Below are positions 14,513-23,624 of a stretch of 64,000 nucleotides of DNA, piece by piece. The stretch is from Streptomyces canus 299MFChir4.1 (GTDB lineage Bacteria; Actinomycetota; Actinomycetes; Streptomycetales; Streptomycetaceae), in contig NZ_KB911606.1 in NCBI RefSeq assembly GCF_000383615.1, positions 1-64,000 of the forward strand. Direction: 5' to 3'. The notes beneath the pieces were generated by a model. The model ran no database searches. It was not told the DNA's origin and saw only the letters and a program-made list of their open reading frames with translations. Made by a program: the position numbers and the translations under genes. The first letter of the stretch is position 1; each line of letters starts with the position of its first letter.

Positions 14513-16189
14513 CTACGACGCGGACGGGCTCGGGGCCTCGCTGTCCGTCGGTGGGGGCGTGGTGCTCGCCGAGGCCGTCGGGGTGGGGTCCGGCGGGGTC
14601 GGCGAGGGGGACGAGGACGGCGGGTCGCTCGGAGGGGGATCCGAGGGGGGCGAGGCCGTGGGGCTGGGGCTGGACGGGGGCGTCGTCGGCTCGCCGGAGG
14701 CGGACGGTGCGGGCGCCGTGCCGTAGCCGTGGATGGTGACCACGGCGCCTGCCGGTGAGACCGCCACGCGCGCGCTCCAGGGCCCTGACGGCTCGCGCAG
14801 GTGATCGACGTACACCTTGATCGTCAGCGACTCTCCGGGCTTCAGGGCTCCCGAGGACTGGCTCAGGTAGAGCCAGGAGGCGCCCGTGGTGGCCGACCAG
14901 CGGACCGGGGCGTCGCCGGTCGCGGTGAGGGTGATCAGTGTGGTGTCGCCGTCGTTGCCGCCGCCCACCTCCAGGTGTCCGGCGCCCTTCTTGCCGGCGC
15001 CCGCGACGCTGACGACCTCCACGGAGACGTCGGGCCGGCCGTCCTTGGCGAAACGGTTGCCGGGTGTCGTGCTCGCGTTGCCGGCGTTCTGGTAGCCGCC
15101 GCTCGCCGCCACGCCGTCGAGGCTGTCGGGGCCGTGCGCCTCGCTCGCGCTGGCGGAGTGGCCGTCGGCCCCCTCGCCGGGACCGCCCCGGTAGGCGGCC
15201 CACAGGGCGAGCACGGGGGCGGCGACGACGGTGGCGACGACGGTCGTGGTGACGGCACGCGCGCGCAGCCGGTCGCGGCGCGCGGCCCGGTCCTTGGGGT
15301 CCATCGGGAAGCCGCGCCGGTCGAAGCGGGGCACGGCGGCGCCACGCGCGCGTGGCGGGTGCGTCGGCGCCGTGCACAGGACCGCGCGCGGCGCTTCGAG
15401 CACGGGCAGCTCGGCGGGCGTGATCATGGCACCGGGCCAGCGGCCGGGGATCGCGCGCTCGGCGCTGCGGCGGCAGCGCGGGCAGTCGTCGACATGGCGC
15501 ACCAGTTCGCGGCGCAGGGCGGAGCTGAGCACGAACTGGTTGTCGCCGGTGAGCCGCGCCACGCTCGGGCAGCCACCGATCTCGACGACGGCCAGGGCGG
15601 CGCGTGTGCGCTCGACCTCGCAGGCGGCGGAGGCGAGCAGTTCGCGGGCGCCGGCGAGGTCCATGCCGAGGACGGCGGCGACCTCGTGGGCGGCGAGATG
15701 GTGGCGCACGGCGAGTTCGAGCGCCTCGCGCTGCTCCGGGGTCGTACCGGCCGCCTCCGGCCAGGCCAGCAGGGAGAGTTGGCGGCGCCGCGCCTCCAGG
15801 ACGTCCTCCGCGACCGGGGGCCCGGCGTGCTCCTTGGAGGCTCCGTGACGCCCTGCCGCGTGCGTGGCCTGACGTTTCTGCTTGGCCTCGGCCAGCTTGC
15901 GCAGACAGGCCCAGCGGGCCAGCGCGTACAGCCAGGCCCTGCGGTCGCCGGGCGCGTCCGGGCCGCCGCGCCTCTCGGCGAGCGCGAGGGCGTCACGGAG
16001 GGCGGCGGTCGCCGCGTCGTGGTCGCACAGCACGGACATGCAGTAGGTGAACAGGCCATCGAGGTACGGCTCGTAGCGCGCGGGCGGCCGCTGCGCCAGC
16101 GTGCGCGCCGCAGCGCGGTCGCGCTCCTGCCGTTGCGCCCGGTGCGCGCCGGTGGTGCGGGTCGAGGTCTCCGGACTGCTGCTCATCAT
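14513..16189 (-). CDS. Membrane protein with sigma-factor-like, zinc-finger and BACON-like parts
   Basis: A 558-residue protein with an unusual order of parts. Residues about 35-110 resemble ECF sigma region 2 (ARYEPYLDGLFTYCMSVL, RAWLYALARWACLRKLAEA). Residues about 150-200 resemble region 4 (HLAAHEVAAVLGMDLAGARE). A ZAS-like zinc motif follows: HVDDCPRC (232-239) with Cys207. One membrane helix is at about 312-333. The outer part holds a BACON-like beta domain at about 415-490 (WSATTGASWLYLS) and a Pro/Ser/Thr-rich tail. It looks like a sigma-like and an anti-sigma-like module in one chain. Whether it activates transcription is unknown. ATG ATG lies at 16184-16189; a longer start at 16240 is possible. 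Confidence 0.82.
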   Translation of the reverse strand: MMSSSPETSTRTTGAHRAQRQERDRAAARTLAQRPPARYEPYLDGLFTYCMSVLCDHDAATAALRDALALAERRGGPDAPGDRRAWLYALARWACLRKLAEAKQKRQATHAAGRHGASKEHAGPPVAEDVLEARRRQLSLLAWPEAAGTTPEQREALELAVRHHLAAHEVAAVLGMDLAGARELLASAACEVERTRAALAVVEIGGCPSVARLTGDNQFVLSSALRRELVRHVDDCPRCRRSAERAIPGRWPGAMITPAELPVLEAPRAVLCTAPTHPPRARGAAVPRFDRRGFPMDPKDRAARRDRLRARAVTTTVVATVVAAPVLALWAAYRGGPGEGADGHSASASEAHGPDSLDGVAASGGYQNAGNASTTPGNRFAKDGRPDVSVEVVSVAGAGKKGAGHLEVGGGNDGDTTLITLTATGDAPVRWSATTGASWLYLSQSSGALKPGESLTIKVYVDHLREPSGPWSARVAVSPAGAVVTIHGYGTAPAPSASGEPTTPPSSPSPTASPPSDPPPSDPPSSSPSPTPPDPTPTASASTTPPPTDSEAPSPSAS

Positions 16190-16416
16190 CCGTGGACCGT
16201 AGGGGGCGAAACATGGCCTCTTCCTGCGCCTTGAGCACATTTACTCCGTACGGGTGAAACGATCCCTCAATAGGGGACAGGAACCCCCGATTCGGTGGCT
16301 CGTTCCCATCAGGACGTGGCCGATTCGCGTGCCGGCGCACGGGACGGCCCGGTTGCCGGAGCGCATGCCGTCCGGCGGGCGGCCGTGTTGTCAGTGGCGG
16401 CGGTTACGGTTCGTGC

Positions 16417-17826
16417 ATGGCCACCCGTACGAAGACCGCCAAGGAGCGTCCGTCCTACCGCTGCACCGAGTGCGGCTGGCAGACGGCCAAGTGGCTCGGC
16501 CGCTGCCCCGAGTGCCAGGCCTGGGGGACGATCGAGGAGTACGGCGCGCCCGCGGTACGTACGACCGCCCCCGGCCGCGTCACCACCTCCGCCGTGCCCA
16601 TCGGCCAGGTCGACGGCCGCCAGGCCACCGCCCGCTCCACCGGCGTGCCCGAGCTGGACCGGGTCCTCGGCGGCGGCCTCGTGCCCGGCGCGGTGGTGCT
16701 CCTCGCGGGCGAGCCCGGCGTCGGCAAGTCCACGCTGCTGCTGGACGTGGCGGCCAAGTCGGCGAGCGACGAGCACCGCACGCTCTATGTGACCGGCGAG
16801 GAGTCCGCCAGCCAGGTCCGGATGCGCGCCGACCGCATCCGCGCGATCGACGACCACCTCTATCTCGCCGCGGAGACCGACCTGTCCGCCGTCCTCGGAC
16901 ACCTGGACGCGGTGAAGCCGTCCCTGCTGATCCTCGACTCGGTGCAGACGGTCGCCTCCCCCGAGATCGACGGCGCCCCCGGCGGCATGGCCCAGGTGCG
17001 CGAGGTGGCCGGGGCGCTGATCCGCGCCTCCAAGGAGCGCGGGATGTCCACCCTCCTTGTGGGCCATGTCACCAAGGACGGCGCGATCGCCGGACCGCGT
17101 CTGCTGGAGCATCTCGTGGACGTGGTCCTGAGCTTCGAGGGCGACCGGCACGCGCGCCTCCGGCTCGTACGGGGCGTCAAGAACCGCTACGGCGCCACGG
17201 ACGAGGTCGGCTGCTTCGAGCTGCACGACGAGGGCATCACCGGTCTCGCCGACCCGAGCGGACTTTTCCTGACACGTCGTGACGAACCGGTCCCCGGCAC
17301 CTGTCTCACCGTCACCCTGGAGGGCCGCCGTCCCCTGGTGGCCGAGGTCCAGGCGCTCACGGTCGACTCGCAGATCCCCTCGCCCCGGCGCACCACCTCG
17401 GGTCTGGAGACCTCCCGCGTCTCGATGATGCTCGCCGTCCTGGAGCAGCGCGGCCGGATCAGCGCGCTCGGCAAGCGGGACATCTACTCCGCGACGGTCG
17501 GCGGGGTAAAGCTTTCGGAACCCGCCGCGGACCTGGCGATCGCCCTCGCCCTGGCGTCCGCGGCCAGCGACACCCCGCTGCCCAAGAACCTCGTCGCGAT
17601 CGGCGAAGTGGGCCTCGCGGGCGAGGTCAGACGGGTCACGGGCGTCCAGCGCAGGCTCTCCGAGGCACACCGTCTGGGCTTCACCCACGCGCTCGTACCG
17701 GGTGATCCGGGCAAGATCCCGGCCGGCATGAAGGTGATGGAAGTCGCGGACATAGGGGACGCCCTGAGGGTCCTTCCGCGCTCGCGTCGGCGAGAGGCCC
17801 CACAGGACGCGGAGGACCGCCGGTAG
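16417..17826 (+). CDS. radA: DNA repair protein RadA
   Basis: RadA is a RecA-like ATPase that helps branch migration and processing of recombination intermediates. The 469-residue protein has the N-terminal zinc finger (Cys16, 19, 30, 33), Walker A GEPGVGKST (98-106), the RadA-specific KNRYG (255-259) and a C-terminal Lon-like domain. No ribosome site is visible. TACGGT (16405-16410) ends 6 nt before the ATG, so the transcript is probably leaderless. disA follows on the same strand after 81 bp. Confidence 0.96.
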   Translation: MATRTKTAKERPSYRCTECGWQTAKWLGRCPECQAWGTIEEYGAPAVRTTAPGRVTTSAVPIGQVDGRQATARSTGVPELDRVLGGGLVPGAVVLLAGEPGVGKSTLLLDVAAKSASDEHRTLYVTGEESASQVRMRADRIRAIDDHLYLAAETDLSAVLGHLDAVKPSLLILDSVQTVASPEIDGAPGGMAQVREVAGALIRASKERGMSTLLVGHVTKDGAIAGPRLLEHLVDVVLSFEGDRHARLRLVRGVKNRYGATDEVGCFELHDEGITGLADPSGLFLTRRDEPVPGTCLTVTLEGRRPLVAEVQALTVDSQIPSPRRTTSGLETSRVSMMLAVLEQRGRISALGKRDIYSATVGGVKLSEPAADLAIALALASAASDTPLPKNLVAIGEVGLAGEVRRVTGVQRRLSEAHRLGFTHALVPGDPGKIPAGMKVMEVADIGDALRVLPRSRRREAPQDAEDRR

Positions 17827-17907
17827 ACTTTGCCCTGGTCTCGCCCGTCCGTACGAACCGAATGTGCGACACGGGAGCGCCCAAGACCCCGCGACCGGAG
17901 GAGAGCA

Positions 17908-19032
17908 GTGGCAGCCAACGACCGGGCAGCAGCTCCCGGAAAGTCCGGTGGGAGTGCCGGTTCCGATGGCCTGATGCGCGCCTCCCTGAGCGCCGTGGCC
18001 CCCGGCACCCCCCTGCGCGACGGCCTCGAGCGGGTGCTGCGCGGCAACACCGGCGGACTCATCGTGCTCGGCTTCGACAAGACGGTGGAGACGATGTGCA
18101 CGGGCGGTTTCGTCCTGGACGTCGAGTTCGCGGCCACGCGCCTGCGTGAGCTGTGCAAGCTGGACGGCGGCATCGTGCTCTCGTCCGACCTGTCGAAGAT
18201 CCTGCGGGCGGGCGTGCAGTTCGTGCCCGACGCGACGATCCCGACGGAGGAGACGGGCACCAGGCACCGCACCGCGGACCGGGTGAGCAAACAGGTCGGC
18301 TTCCCGGTCGTCTCGGTCTCCCAGTCGATGCGCCTCATCGCGCTGTACGTCGACGGGCAGCGCCGCGTCCTGGAGGACTCGGCGGCGATCCTGTCCCGCG
18401 CGAACCAGGCTCTTGCGACCCTGGAGCGCTACAAGCTGCGCCTGGACGAGGTCGCGGGCACGCTCTCCGCGCTGGAGATCGAGGACCTCGTGACGGTCCG
18501 GGACGTCTCGGCCGTGGCCCAGCGCCTGGAGATGGTCCGCCGTATCGCGACCGAGATCGCCGAGTACGTGGTCGAACTCGGCACGGACGGACGCCTTCTG
18601 GCCCTCCAGCTCGACGAGTTGATCGCGGGCGTGGAGCCGGAACGCGAACTGGTGGTCCGGGACTACGTCCCCGAGCCCACCGCGAAGCGCTCCCGCACGG
18701 TCGAGGAGGCGCTGTCCGAACTGGACGCCCTGACCCACGCCGAGCTCCTCGAACTGCCCACCGTGGCCCGCGCCCTGGGCTACACCGGCTCCCCCGAGGC
18801 GATCGACTCGGGCGTCTCTCCCCGAGGCTTCCGCCTCCTGGCCAAGGTTCCCCGCCTGCCCGGCGCGATCATCGACCGCCTGGTGGAACACTTCGGCGGT
18901 CTCCAGAAGCTGCTGGCGGCCAGCGTCGACGACCTCCAGACGGTCGACGGAGTCGGCGAGGCCAGGGCGAGGAGCGTCAGGGAGGGCCTGTCCCGCCTGG
19001 CCGAGAGCTCAATCCTGGAACGGTACGTCTAG
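17908..19032 (+). CDS. disA: DNA integrity scanning diadenylate cyclase DisA
   Basis: DisA makes cyclic di-AMP from two ATP and scans DNA for branched structures, which stop its activity. The 374-residue protein has the N-terminal DAC domain with the nucleotide motifs DGG (86-88, DGA in many homologues) and RHRTAD (119-124). A helical spine follows, then a C-terminal helix-hairpin-helix DNA-binding part (LLAASVDDLQTVDGVGEARA). The GTG at 17908 is chosen because AGGAGAGCA precedes it. The radA-disA pairing is common in Gram-positive bacteria. Confidence 0.95.
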   Translation: MAANDRAAAPGKSGGSAGSDGLMRASLSAVAPGTPLRDGLERVLRGNTGGLIVLGFDKTVETMCTGGFVLDVEFAATRLRELCKLDGGIVLSSDLSKILRAGVQFVPDATIPTEETGTRHRTADRVSKQVGFPVVSVSQSMRLIALYVDGQRRVLEDSAAILSRANQALATLERYKLRLDEVAGTLSALEIEDLVTVRDVSAVAQRLEMVRRIATEIAEYVVELGTDGRLLALQLDELIAGVEPERELVVRDYVPEPTAKRSRTVEEALSELDALTHAELLELPTVARALGYTGSPEAIDSGVSPRGFRLLAKVPRLPGAIIDRLVEHFGGLQKLLAASVDDLQTVDGVGEARARSVREGLSRLAESSILERYV

Positions 19033-19048
19033 CGCCCCTTCCGGGGCG
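19033..19048 (+). terminator. Hairpin after disA
   Basis: CGCCCC (19033-19038) pairs with GGGGCG (19043-19048) over TTCC, immediately after the disA stop. Confidence 0.55.
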
Positions 19049-19100
19049 GGGGCCGTGTCCATTCGCGGCTCCGCCCCGAGCGGGTGCCGCGGACGGTTGT

Positions 19101-19958
19101 TCAGTCGTTCTCCAGCACGAACGAAGTCTGCGCGGTGGCATACCCGGGCGCCTTGACCTCCACCAGGTAGGTCCCGGAACCCGCCGACCCCGCGGGAGGC
19201 GTCGCGCACTGCGGAGCGCTCGGCTTGCGGTCCCACTTCACGGTGTACGTGATGCTGCTGCCGGCCGGAGCCCGGTAGACCAGGTTCCCCGCGGTCTTGG
19301 GGCAGTCGGCGGACGACCAGTACGCGTCGTCCGCATCGGCCTGAGTGATCGTCAACACCGCGTTCTTGGGGCCGAGATCGACCTTGCAGTCAGTGCCGGA
19401 GGAGTTCGTCGCGGTCAGCAGCAGCGTGGGCGTCTGGCCGGGGTCGTAGGCGTTGTGCAGACTGCGCACGCTCAACCTCACCGCACCGGCGGCGCAGTTG
19501 GGCAGCGGGGAACCGGCCGGAAGGGTGTCGCCCTGCCCGACCCCGGTGCCCGTACCGCCGCCCGCGGCGCTGCCGGCCCCGCCGGCTCCCGCGGAGCCGC
19601 CCGTACCGGTCTCACCACCGGCACCCGAGCCGCCCCCGGTGCCGGCACCCGCGCCGGCGCTGGAACCGGCGGCCGATCCCGCGCCCCCGCCGGTGTCCCC
19701 ACCGGTCGTCGACTCGTCGCGGCCGCCCGGGGCTTGACTGATCGCCGGCCCGGAGCCGGACGGCCCGGGGGTGATCGTCGAGGGGGAGGGATTTTTGTCG
19801 TTGGGCCCATCCGCGCCGTTCTTGCCGCCTCCGCCGCCGGAGGTGACGATCCACGCGATCAGCAGTGCCAGCACGCCGAGGACGGACAGCATGACGGCCC
19901 TCCGTCGCCAGTAGATGGAGGAGGGAAGCGGCCCGACCGGATTGCGCAGAGATCCCAC
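19101..19958 (-). CDS. Membrane-anchored protein with a Gly/Ala linker and secreted beta domain
   Basis: A 285-residue protein of unknown role. A single N-terminal membrane helix (AVMLSVLGVLALLIAWIV, about residues 20-38) is followed by a low-complexity Gly/Ser/Ala linker. A C-terminal domain of about 135 residues contains four Cys and looks like a beta sandwich (LTATNSSGTDCKVDLGP, YLVEVKAPGYATAQ), similar to DUF4232-type proteins. The GTG start at 19958 has no ribosome site; TACAGT ends 7 nt upstream, suggesting a leaderless message. A longer frame exists upstream but lacks support. Confidence 0.78.
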   Translation of the reverse strand: MGSLRNPVGPLPSSIYWRRRAVMLSVLGVLALLIAWIVTSGGGGGKNGADGPNDKNPSPSTITPGPSGSGPAISQAPGGRDESTTGGDTGGGAGSAAGSSAGAGAGTGGGSGAGGETGTGGSAGAGGAGSAAGGGTGTGVGQGDTLPAGSPLPNCAAGAVRLSVRSLHNAYDPGQTPTLLLTATNSSGTDCKVDLGPKNAVLTITQADADDAYWSSADCPKTAGNLVYRAPAGSSITYTVKWDRKPSAPQCATPPAGSAGSGTYLVEVKAPGYATAQTSFVLEND

Positions 19959-20422
19959 GGCGCAAACTGTACGAGAGATCGGCGAGTTCGCCGTCCTCAC
20001 CCGCCGCTCGGCGACACAACTTTTCAGGATCATCATTCCGGAAACTGACACGTGACGATCGCGGGGCGTGACCGTATCGGCCCGTCGCCTACGGTCCGTG
20101 ACCACGGACTTCGAGTCCGCCGGGCTTCACCGGGACATCACCGGCCGCACGGACGACACCCCCACGTGGGTACGACCGAGGGGCGCGACATGGACGCGAG
20201 CCGGACTCCCTCGCTTGCGCGCACTGTTCGCCTCTGTCACCCACAGGTTCGCGATCGCGTTCCTTGCACCTCTGGCCACGGCTGCCTTCCGACTCCGCCG
20301 CCCCCGCCACGAGTTGCCTGCCGGAGCGGTGGTCCGTACCGCCGCCGAGTCAGAGGTCCGGTGTCCCCCGGGGGTGGCGGACCGCCCGCACCGGCCCCCG
20401 GCCATGGCAGGATCGGAAGGCC
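19959..20422. other. 464-bp intergenic region without a recognised gene
   Basis: Short open frames cross this stretch on both strands, but none has a convincing start, ribosome site or family resemblance. It holds the promoter of the minus-strand membrane protein at its left end and presumably that of mutY at its right end. No strong hairpin or repeat was seen. Confidence 0.5.
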
Positions 20423-21382
20423 ATGACTGCGCCCACGAAGCCCCAGCCCCAGCCCCAGCCCGAGTCCCCGCACGGCAGCCCCGCCGACGGCATCACCGAC
20501 GCCCCCGGCGGAGCGGGCCTGCACTCCCCTGTCATCGACTGGTTCGACGAGCACGCCCGGGATCTGCCGTGGCGGCGGCCCGAGGCCGGCCCGTGGGGGG
20601 TGATGGTCAGTGAGTTCATGCTCCAGCAGACGCCCGTGAGCCGGGTGCTGCCGGTCTACGAGCAGTGGCTCGCACGGTGGCCGCGGCCCGCCGATCTGGC
20701 CGCGGAGGCACCCGGCGAGGCGGTGCGCGCCTGGGGCCGGCTCGGTTATCCGCGCCGGGCGCTGCGACTGCACGGCGCCGCGGTCGCCATAACGGAACGG
20801 CACGGCGGTGATGTACCGACGGACCACGCCCAGTTGCTCGCGCTGCCCGGGATCGGCGAGTACACGGCGGCCGCCGTCGCCTCCTTCGCGTACGGGCAGC
20901 GGCATGCCGTGCTGGACACCAATGTGCGGCGGGTGTTCGCGCGGGCGGTGACCGGTGTGCGGTACCCGCCGAACGCCACCACCGCCGCCGAGCGCAAGCT
21001 CGCCCGCGCGCTGCTGCCTCAGGACGAGAGCACCGCCGCGCGCTGGGCCGCCGCCTCCATGGAGCTCGGCGCGCTCGTCTGCACGGCCAAGAACGAGTCC
21101 TGTCAGCGCTGTCCGATCGCCGACCAGTGCGCCTGGCGGCTCGCGGGCAAGCCCGAGCACGACGGCCCGCCGCGGCGCGGGCAGACGTACGCGGGTACCG
21201 ACCGTCAGGTGCGCGGCAAGCTGCTCGCCGTGCTGCGGGAGGCCCACGCGCCCGTCCCGCAGACGGTGCTCGACCGGGTGTGGCACGAGCCGGTGCAGCG
21301 GGCGCGGGCGCTGGACGGTCTGGTCGCGGACGGACTCGTCGAGCCCCTCCCGGGTGGTTTTTATCGGCTGCCGTTGACATAG
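20423..21382 (+). CDS. mutY: A/G-specific adenine glycosylase
   Basis: MutY removes adenine mispaired with guanine or 8-oxoguanine. The 319-residue protein begins with a Pro/Gln-rich lead (PQPQPQP). The glycosylase domain has the conserved MVSEFMLQQTPVSRV segment, the helix-hairpin-helix LPGIGEYTAAA and catalytic Asp in VLDTNVRRV. A [4Fe-4S] loop follows with spacing C-x6-C-x2-C-x5-C (CTAKNESCQRCPIADQC). The C-terminal part is shorter than the NUDIX-like domain of E. coli MutY, as is common in actinobacteria. GGAAGG precedes the ATG. Confidence 0.94.
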   Translation: MTAPTKPQPQPQPESPHGSPADGITDAPGGAGLHSPVIDWFDEHARDLPWRRPEAGPWGVMVSEFMLQQTPVSRVLPVYEQWLARWPRPADLAAEAPGEAVRAWGRLGYPRRALRLHGAAVAITERHGGDVPTDHAQLLALPGIGEYTAAAVASFAYGQRHAVLDTNVRRVFARAVTGVRYPPNATTAAERKLARALLPQDESTAARWAAASMELGALVCTAKNESCQRCPIADQCAWRLAGKPEHDGPPRRGQTYAGTDRQVRGKLLAVLREAHAPVPQTVLDRVWHEPVQRARALDGLVADGLVEPLPGGFYRLPLT

Positions 21383-21414
21383 CCCGTGACGAAGCAAACG
21401 GGCAAACCTCCCTG

Positions 21415-21440
21415 AACCGGCGCGAATAGCCGCGCCGGTT
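21415..21440 (+). terminator. Terminator after mutY
   Basis: AACCGGCGCG (21415-21424) pairs with CGCGCCGGTT (21431-21440) over a 6-nt loop. It separates mutY from the sigE operon. The 180 bp between here and sigE must carry the sigE promoter; no clear hexamers could be fixed. Confidence 0.75.
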
Positions 21441-21619
21441 TACCCGTTTTCGGCTTCCGTTACACAACCGACGGACAGCCGATTGCCAGCCGCGCGCTGC
21501 TTCGCACAGCCCCGTGACAACAGCTCCGTAGCTTCATTGCCATGCCGCACACCAGGCGGCAGCACACGTGATGAGAACCGGCAGGGACTGCCGGAAACGG
21601 GGATCAGGAGGCGGTCGGC

Positions 21620-22162
21620 ATGGCGCAGGGAGAGGTGCTCGAGTTCGAGGAGTACGTTCGCACCCGGCAGGACGCGCTGCTGCGCAGCGCACGCCGCCTG
21701 GTCCCGGACCCGGTCGACGCGCAGGACCTGCTCCAGACGGCGCTCGTACGGACGTACGGCCGTTGGGAGACCATCGAGGACAAGCGGCTCGCGGACGCCT
21801 ATCTGCGCCGGGTGATGATCAACACCCGCACGGAGTGGTGGCGGGCGCGGAAGCTGGAGGAGGTCCCGACCGAGCAGCTCCCGGACGCCTCGGTCGACGA
21901 CTCCACCGAGCAGCACGCGGACCGCGCCCTGCTGATGGACGTCATGAAGGTGCTCGCCCCCAAGCAGCGCAGCGTCGTGGTGCTGCGACACTGGGAGCAG
22001 ATGTCCACGGAGGAGACGGCCGCCGCCCTCGGCATGTCGGCCGGTACGGTCAAGAGCACGCTGCACCGGGCGCTCGCCCGGCTCCGCGAGGAGCTGGAGG
22101 CCCGCGACCTGGACGCACGCGCGCTGGAGCGTGAGGAGCGGGAGCGTTGCGCGGCGGCCTGA
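21620..22162 (+). CDS. sigE: RNA polymerase ECF sigma factor SigE, cell-envelope stress
   Basis: SigE directs RNA polymerase to cell-wall and envelope-repair genes in Streptomyces. The 180-residue protein has region 2 (VDAQDLLQTALVRTYGRW, near 35-52) and region 4 (APKQRSVVVLRHWEQMSTEE, then MSAGTVKSTLHRALARL). GATCAGGAGG lies upstream of the ATG. The identification rests on the family and on the three following genes, which match cseA, cseB and cseC in order. Unlike most ECF sigma factors, SigE is controlled at transcription by CseBC and not by an anti-sigma factor. Confidence 0.94.
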   Translation: MAQGEVLEFEEYVRTRQDALLRSARRLVPDPVDAQDLLQTALVRTYGRWETIEDKRLADAYLRRVMINTRTEWWRARKLEEVPTEQLPDASVDDSTEQHADRALLMDVMKVLAPKQRSVVVLRHWEQMSTEETAAALGMSAGTVKSTLHRALARLREELEARDLDARALEREERERCAAA

Positions 22163-22836
22163 CCGAAACCGGGCCCACCCGGCCGGACCACGCTCCGGTC
22201 CGGGGGATCTTCCAGGCGGCGAGCACGGCGGTGGCCGTGCTGGCCGCCCTCGCCCTTTTCGTCTCCGCCTGCGCCACCGGCGGCACCGGCACCCGTGACG
22301 AGGGTCCGGCGCACGCGGTCGCGGAGGACGGGGCCTCACCCTCGCCCCTGCCGTCCGTCATGCGGTCCGCCCAGGCCTCCCCGCGCCTGGACCGCAAGGG
22401 CGCGGTCGCTCTCCTCCAGTCGGACCCGAAGGTCTCCGAGGCGGTCAAGCGCGATCTGGAGCCCTGCGGCACCGACCAGTACCCGGTCGACCTGTACTAC
22501 GGCGACCTGACCGGCAGTTCGGCCGACGACGTCGTCGTCAACGTCGTGACCTGTGCGGATCTGGTGGGCGTCGGCTCGTACGTGTACCGCGAGGAAGACG
22601 GTTCGTACCAGAATGTCTTCCAGACCGAGGAACCTCCGGTCTACGCCGAGATCGACCGCGGCGACCTGGTGGTGACCAAGCAGGTGTACGAGAAGGGCGA
22701 CCCGGTGTCGGACCCGTCCGGCGAGAACGTGATCACGTACCGCTGGGTCTCGGGGAGGTTCGCCGCGGTGTACCGGACGCACAGCGACTACAGCGACGTC
22801 GTCGGCACGGATCCGACGCCGACGCCCGACAGCTGA
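22147..22836 (+). CDS. cseA: CseA lipoprotein of the SigE system
   Basis: A 229-residue lipoprotein that in S. coelicolor dampens the SigE response. A long N-terminus leads to a hydrophobic stretch (VAVLAALALFVSAC) ending in a lipobox with Cys43. The mature part is a secreted domain with YYGDLTGSSADDVVVNVVTC. The best start is TTG at 22147, which overlaps the end of sigE by 16 bases and follows GGAGCGGGAG; this implies translational coupling. No other in-frame start precedes the signal sequence. Confidence 0.85.
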   Translation: MRGGLTETGPTRPDHAPVRGIFQAASTAVAVLAALALFVSACATGGTGTRDEGPAHAVAEDGASPSPLPSVMRSAQASPRLDRKGAVALLQSDPKVSEAVKRDLEPCGTDQYPVDLYYGDLTGSSADDVVVNVVTCADLVGVGSYVYREEDGSYQNVFQTEEPPVYAEIDRGDLVVTKQVYEKGDPVSDPSGENVITYRWVSGRFAAVYRTHSDYSDVVGTDPTPTPDS

Positions 22837-22902
22837 ACCGATCGGGCCTCCCGGAACGATCCCCCAGTGACCGCAACGACCCCGAAGAGTGAGAGCACCC
22901 GG

Positions 22903-23607
22903 ATGGCAGACCAGACCCACGTGCTGTTCGTCGAGGACGACGATGTCATCCGCGAGGCCACCCAACTCGCCCTGGAGCGGGACGGCTTCGCGGTCACCGC
23001 CATGCCCGACGGCCTGTCGGGCCTGGAGGCGTTCCGGGCGGACCGTCCCGACATCGCCCTGCTGGACGTCATGGTCCCGGGCCTGGACGGGGTCAGCCTG
23101 TGCCGCCGTATCCGCGACGAGTCCACCGTGCCGGTGATCATGCTGTCGGCGCGTGCCGACTCGATCGACGTGGTGCTCGGCCTGGAGGCCGGCGCCGACG
23201 ACTACGTGACCAAGCCGTTCGACGGGGCCGTCCTGGTCGCCCGGATCCGTGCGGTGCTGCGCCGCTTCGGGCACGCGGGCGGGACCGACCGGGGTGAGGA
23301 GAGCGCGGACGCGGCCGCGGGGGGTGTCCTGACCTTCGGCGAGCTGGAGATCGACACCGAGGGCATGGAGGTGCGCAAGGCCGGGCAGCCGGTGGCGCTC
23401 ACCCCGACCGAGATGCGGCTGCTGCTTGAGTTCTCCTCCGCGCCGGGCACGGTCCTGTCCCGGGACAAGCTCCTTGAGCGGGTGTGGGACTACGGCTGGG
23501 GCGGTGACACCCGGGTCGTCGACGTCCATGTGCAGCGGCTGCGCACCAAGATCGGCCAGGACCGGATCGAGACGGTCCGTGGGTTCGGCTACAAGTTGAA
23601 AGCCTGA
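22903..23607 (+). CDS. cseB: Response regulator CseB
   Basis: OmpR-family regulator that activates sigE after phosphorylation by CseC. The 234-residue protein has the receiver acidic cluster EDDD (11-14), phospho-acceptor Asp55 in LLDVMVPG, Lys in TKPFDG and a C-terminal winged helix (LTPTEMRLLLEF, VDVHVQRLRTKIG). ATG 22903 is chosen because it gives the usual length and receiver N-terminus. GTG at 22867 in the same frame would add 12 residues but has no ribosome site. Confidence 0.95.
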   Translation: MADQTHVLFVEDDDVIREATQLALERDGFAVTAMPDGLSGLEAFRADRPDIALLDVMVPGLDGVSLCRRIRDESTVPVIMLSARADSIDVVLGLEAGADDYVTKPFDGAVLVARIRAVLRRFGHAGGTDRGEESADAAAGGVLTFGELEIDTEGMEVRKAGQPVALTPTEMRLLLEFSSAPGTVLSRDKLLERVWDYGWGGDTRVVDVHVQRLRTKIGQDRIETVRGFGYKLKA

Positions 23608-23624
23608 GCAGGGGGACCTGGAGC

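Noticed and set aside
20068..20422. Extension of mutY or a small gene upstream of it
   Set aside because: No conserved sequence or ribosome site; ATG 20423 with GGAAGG fits the family start.
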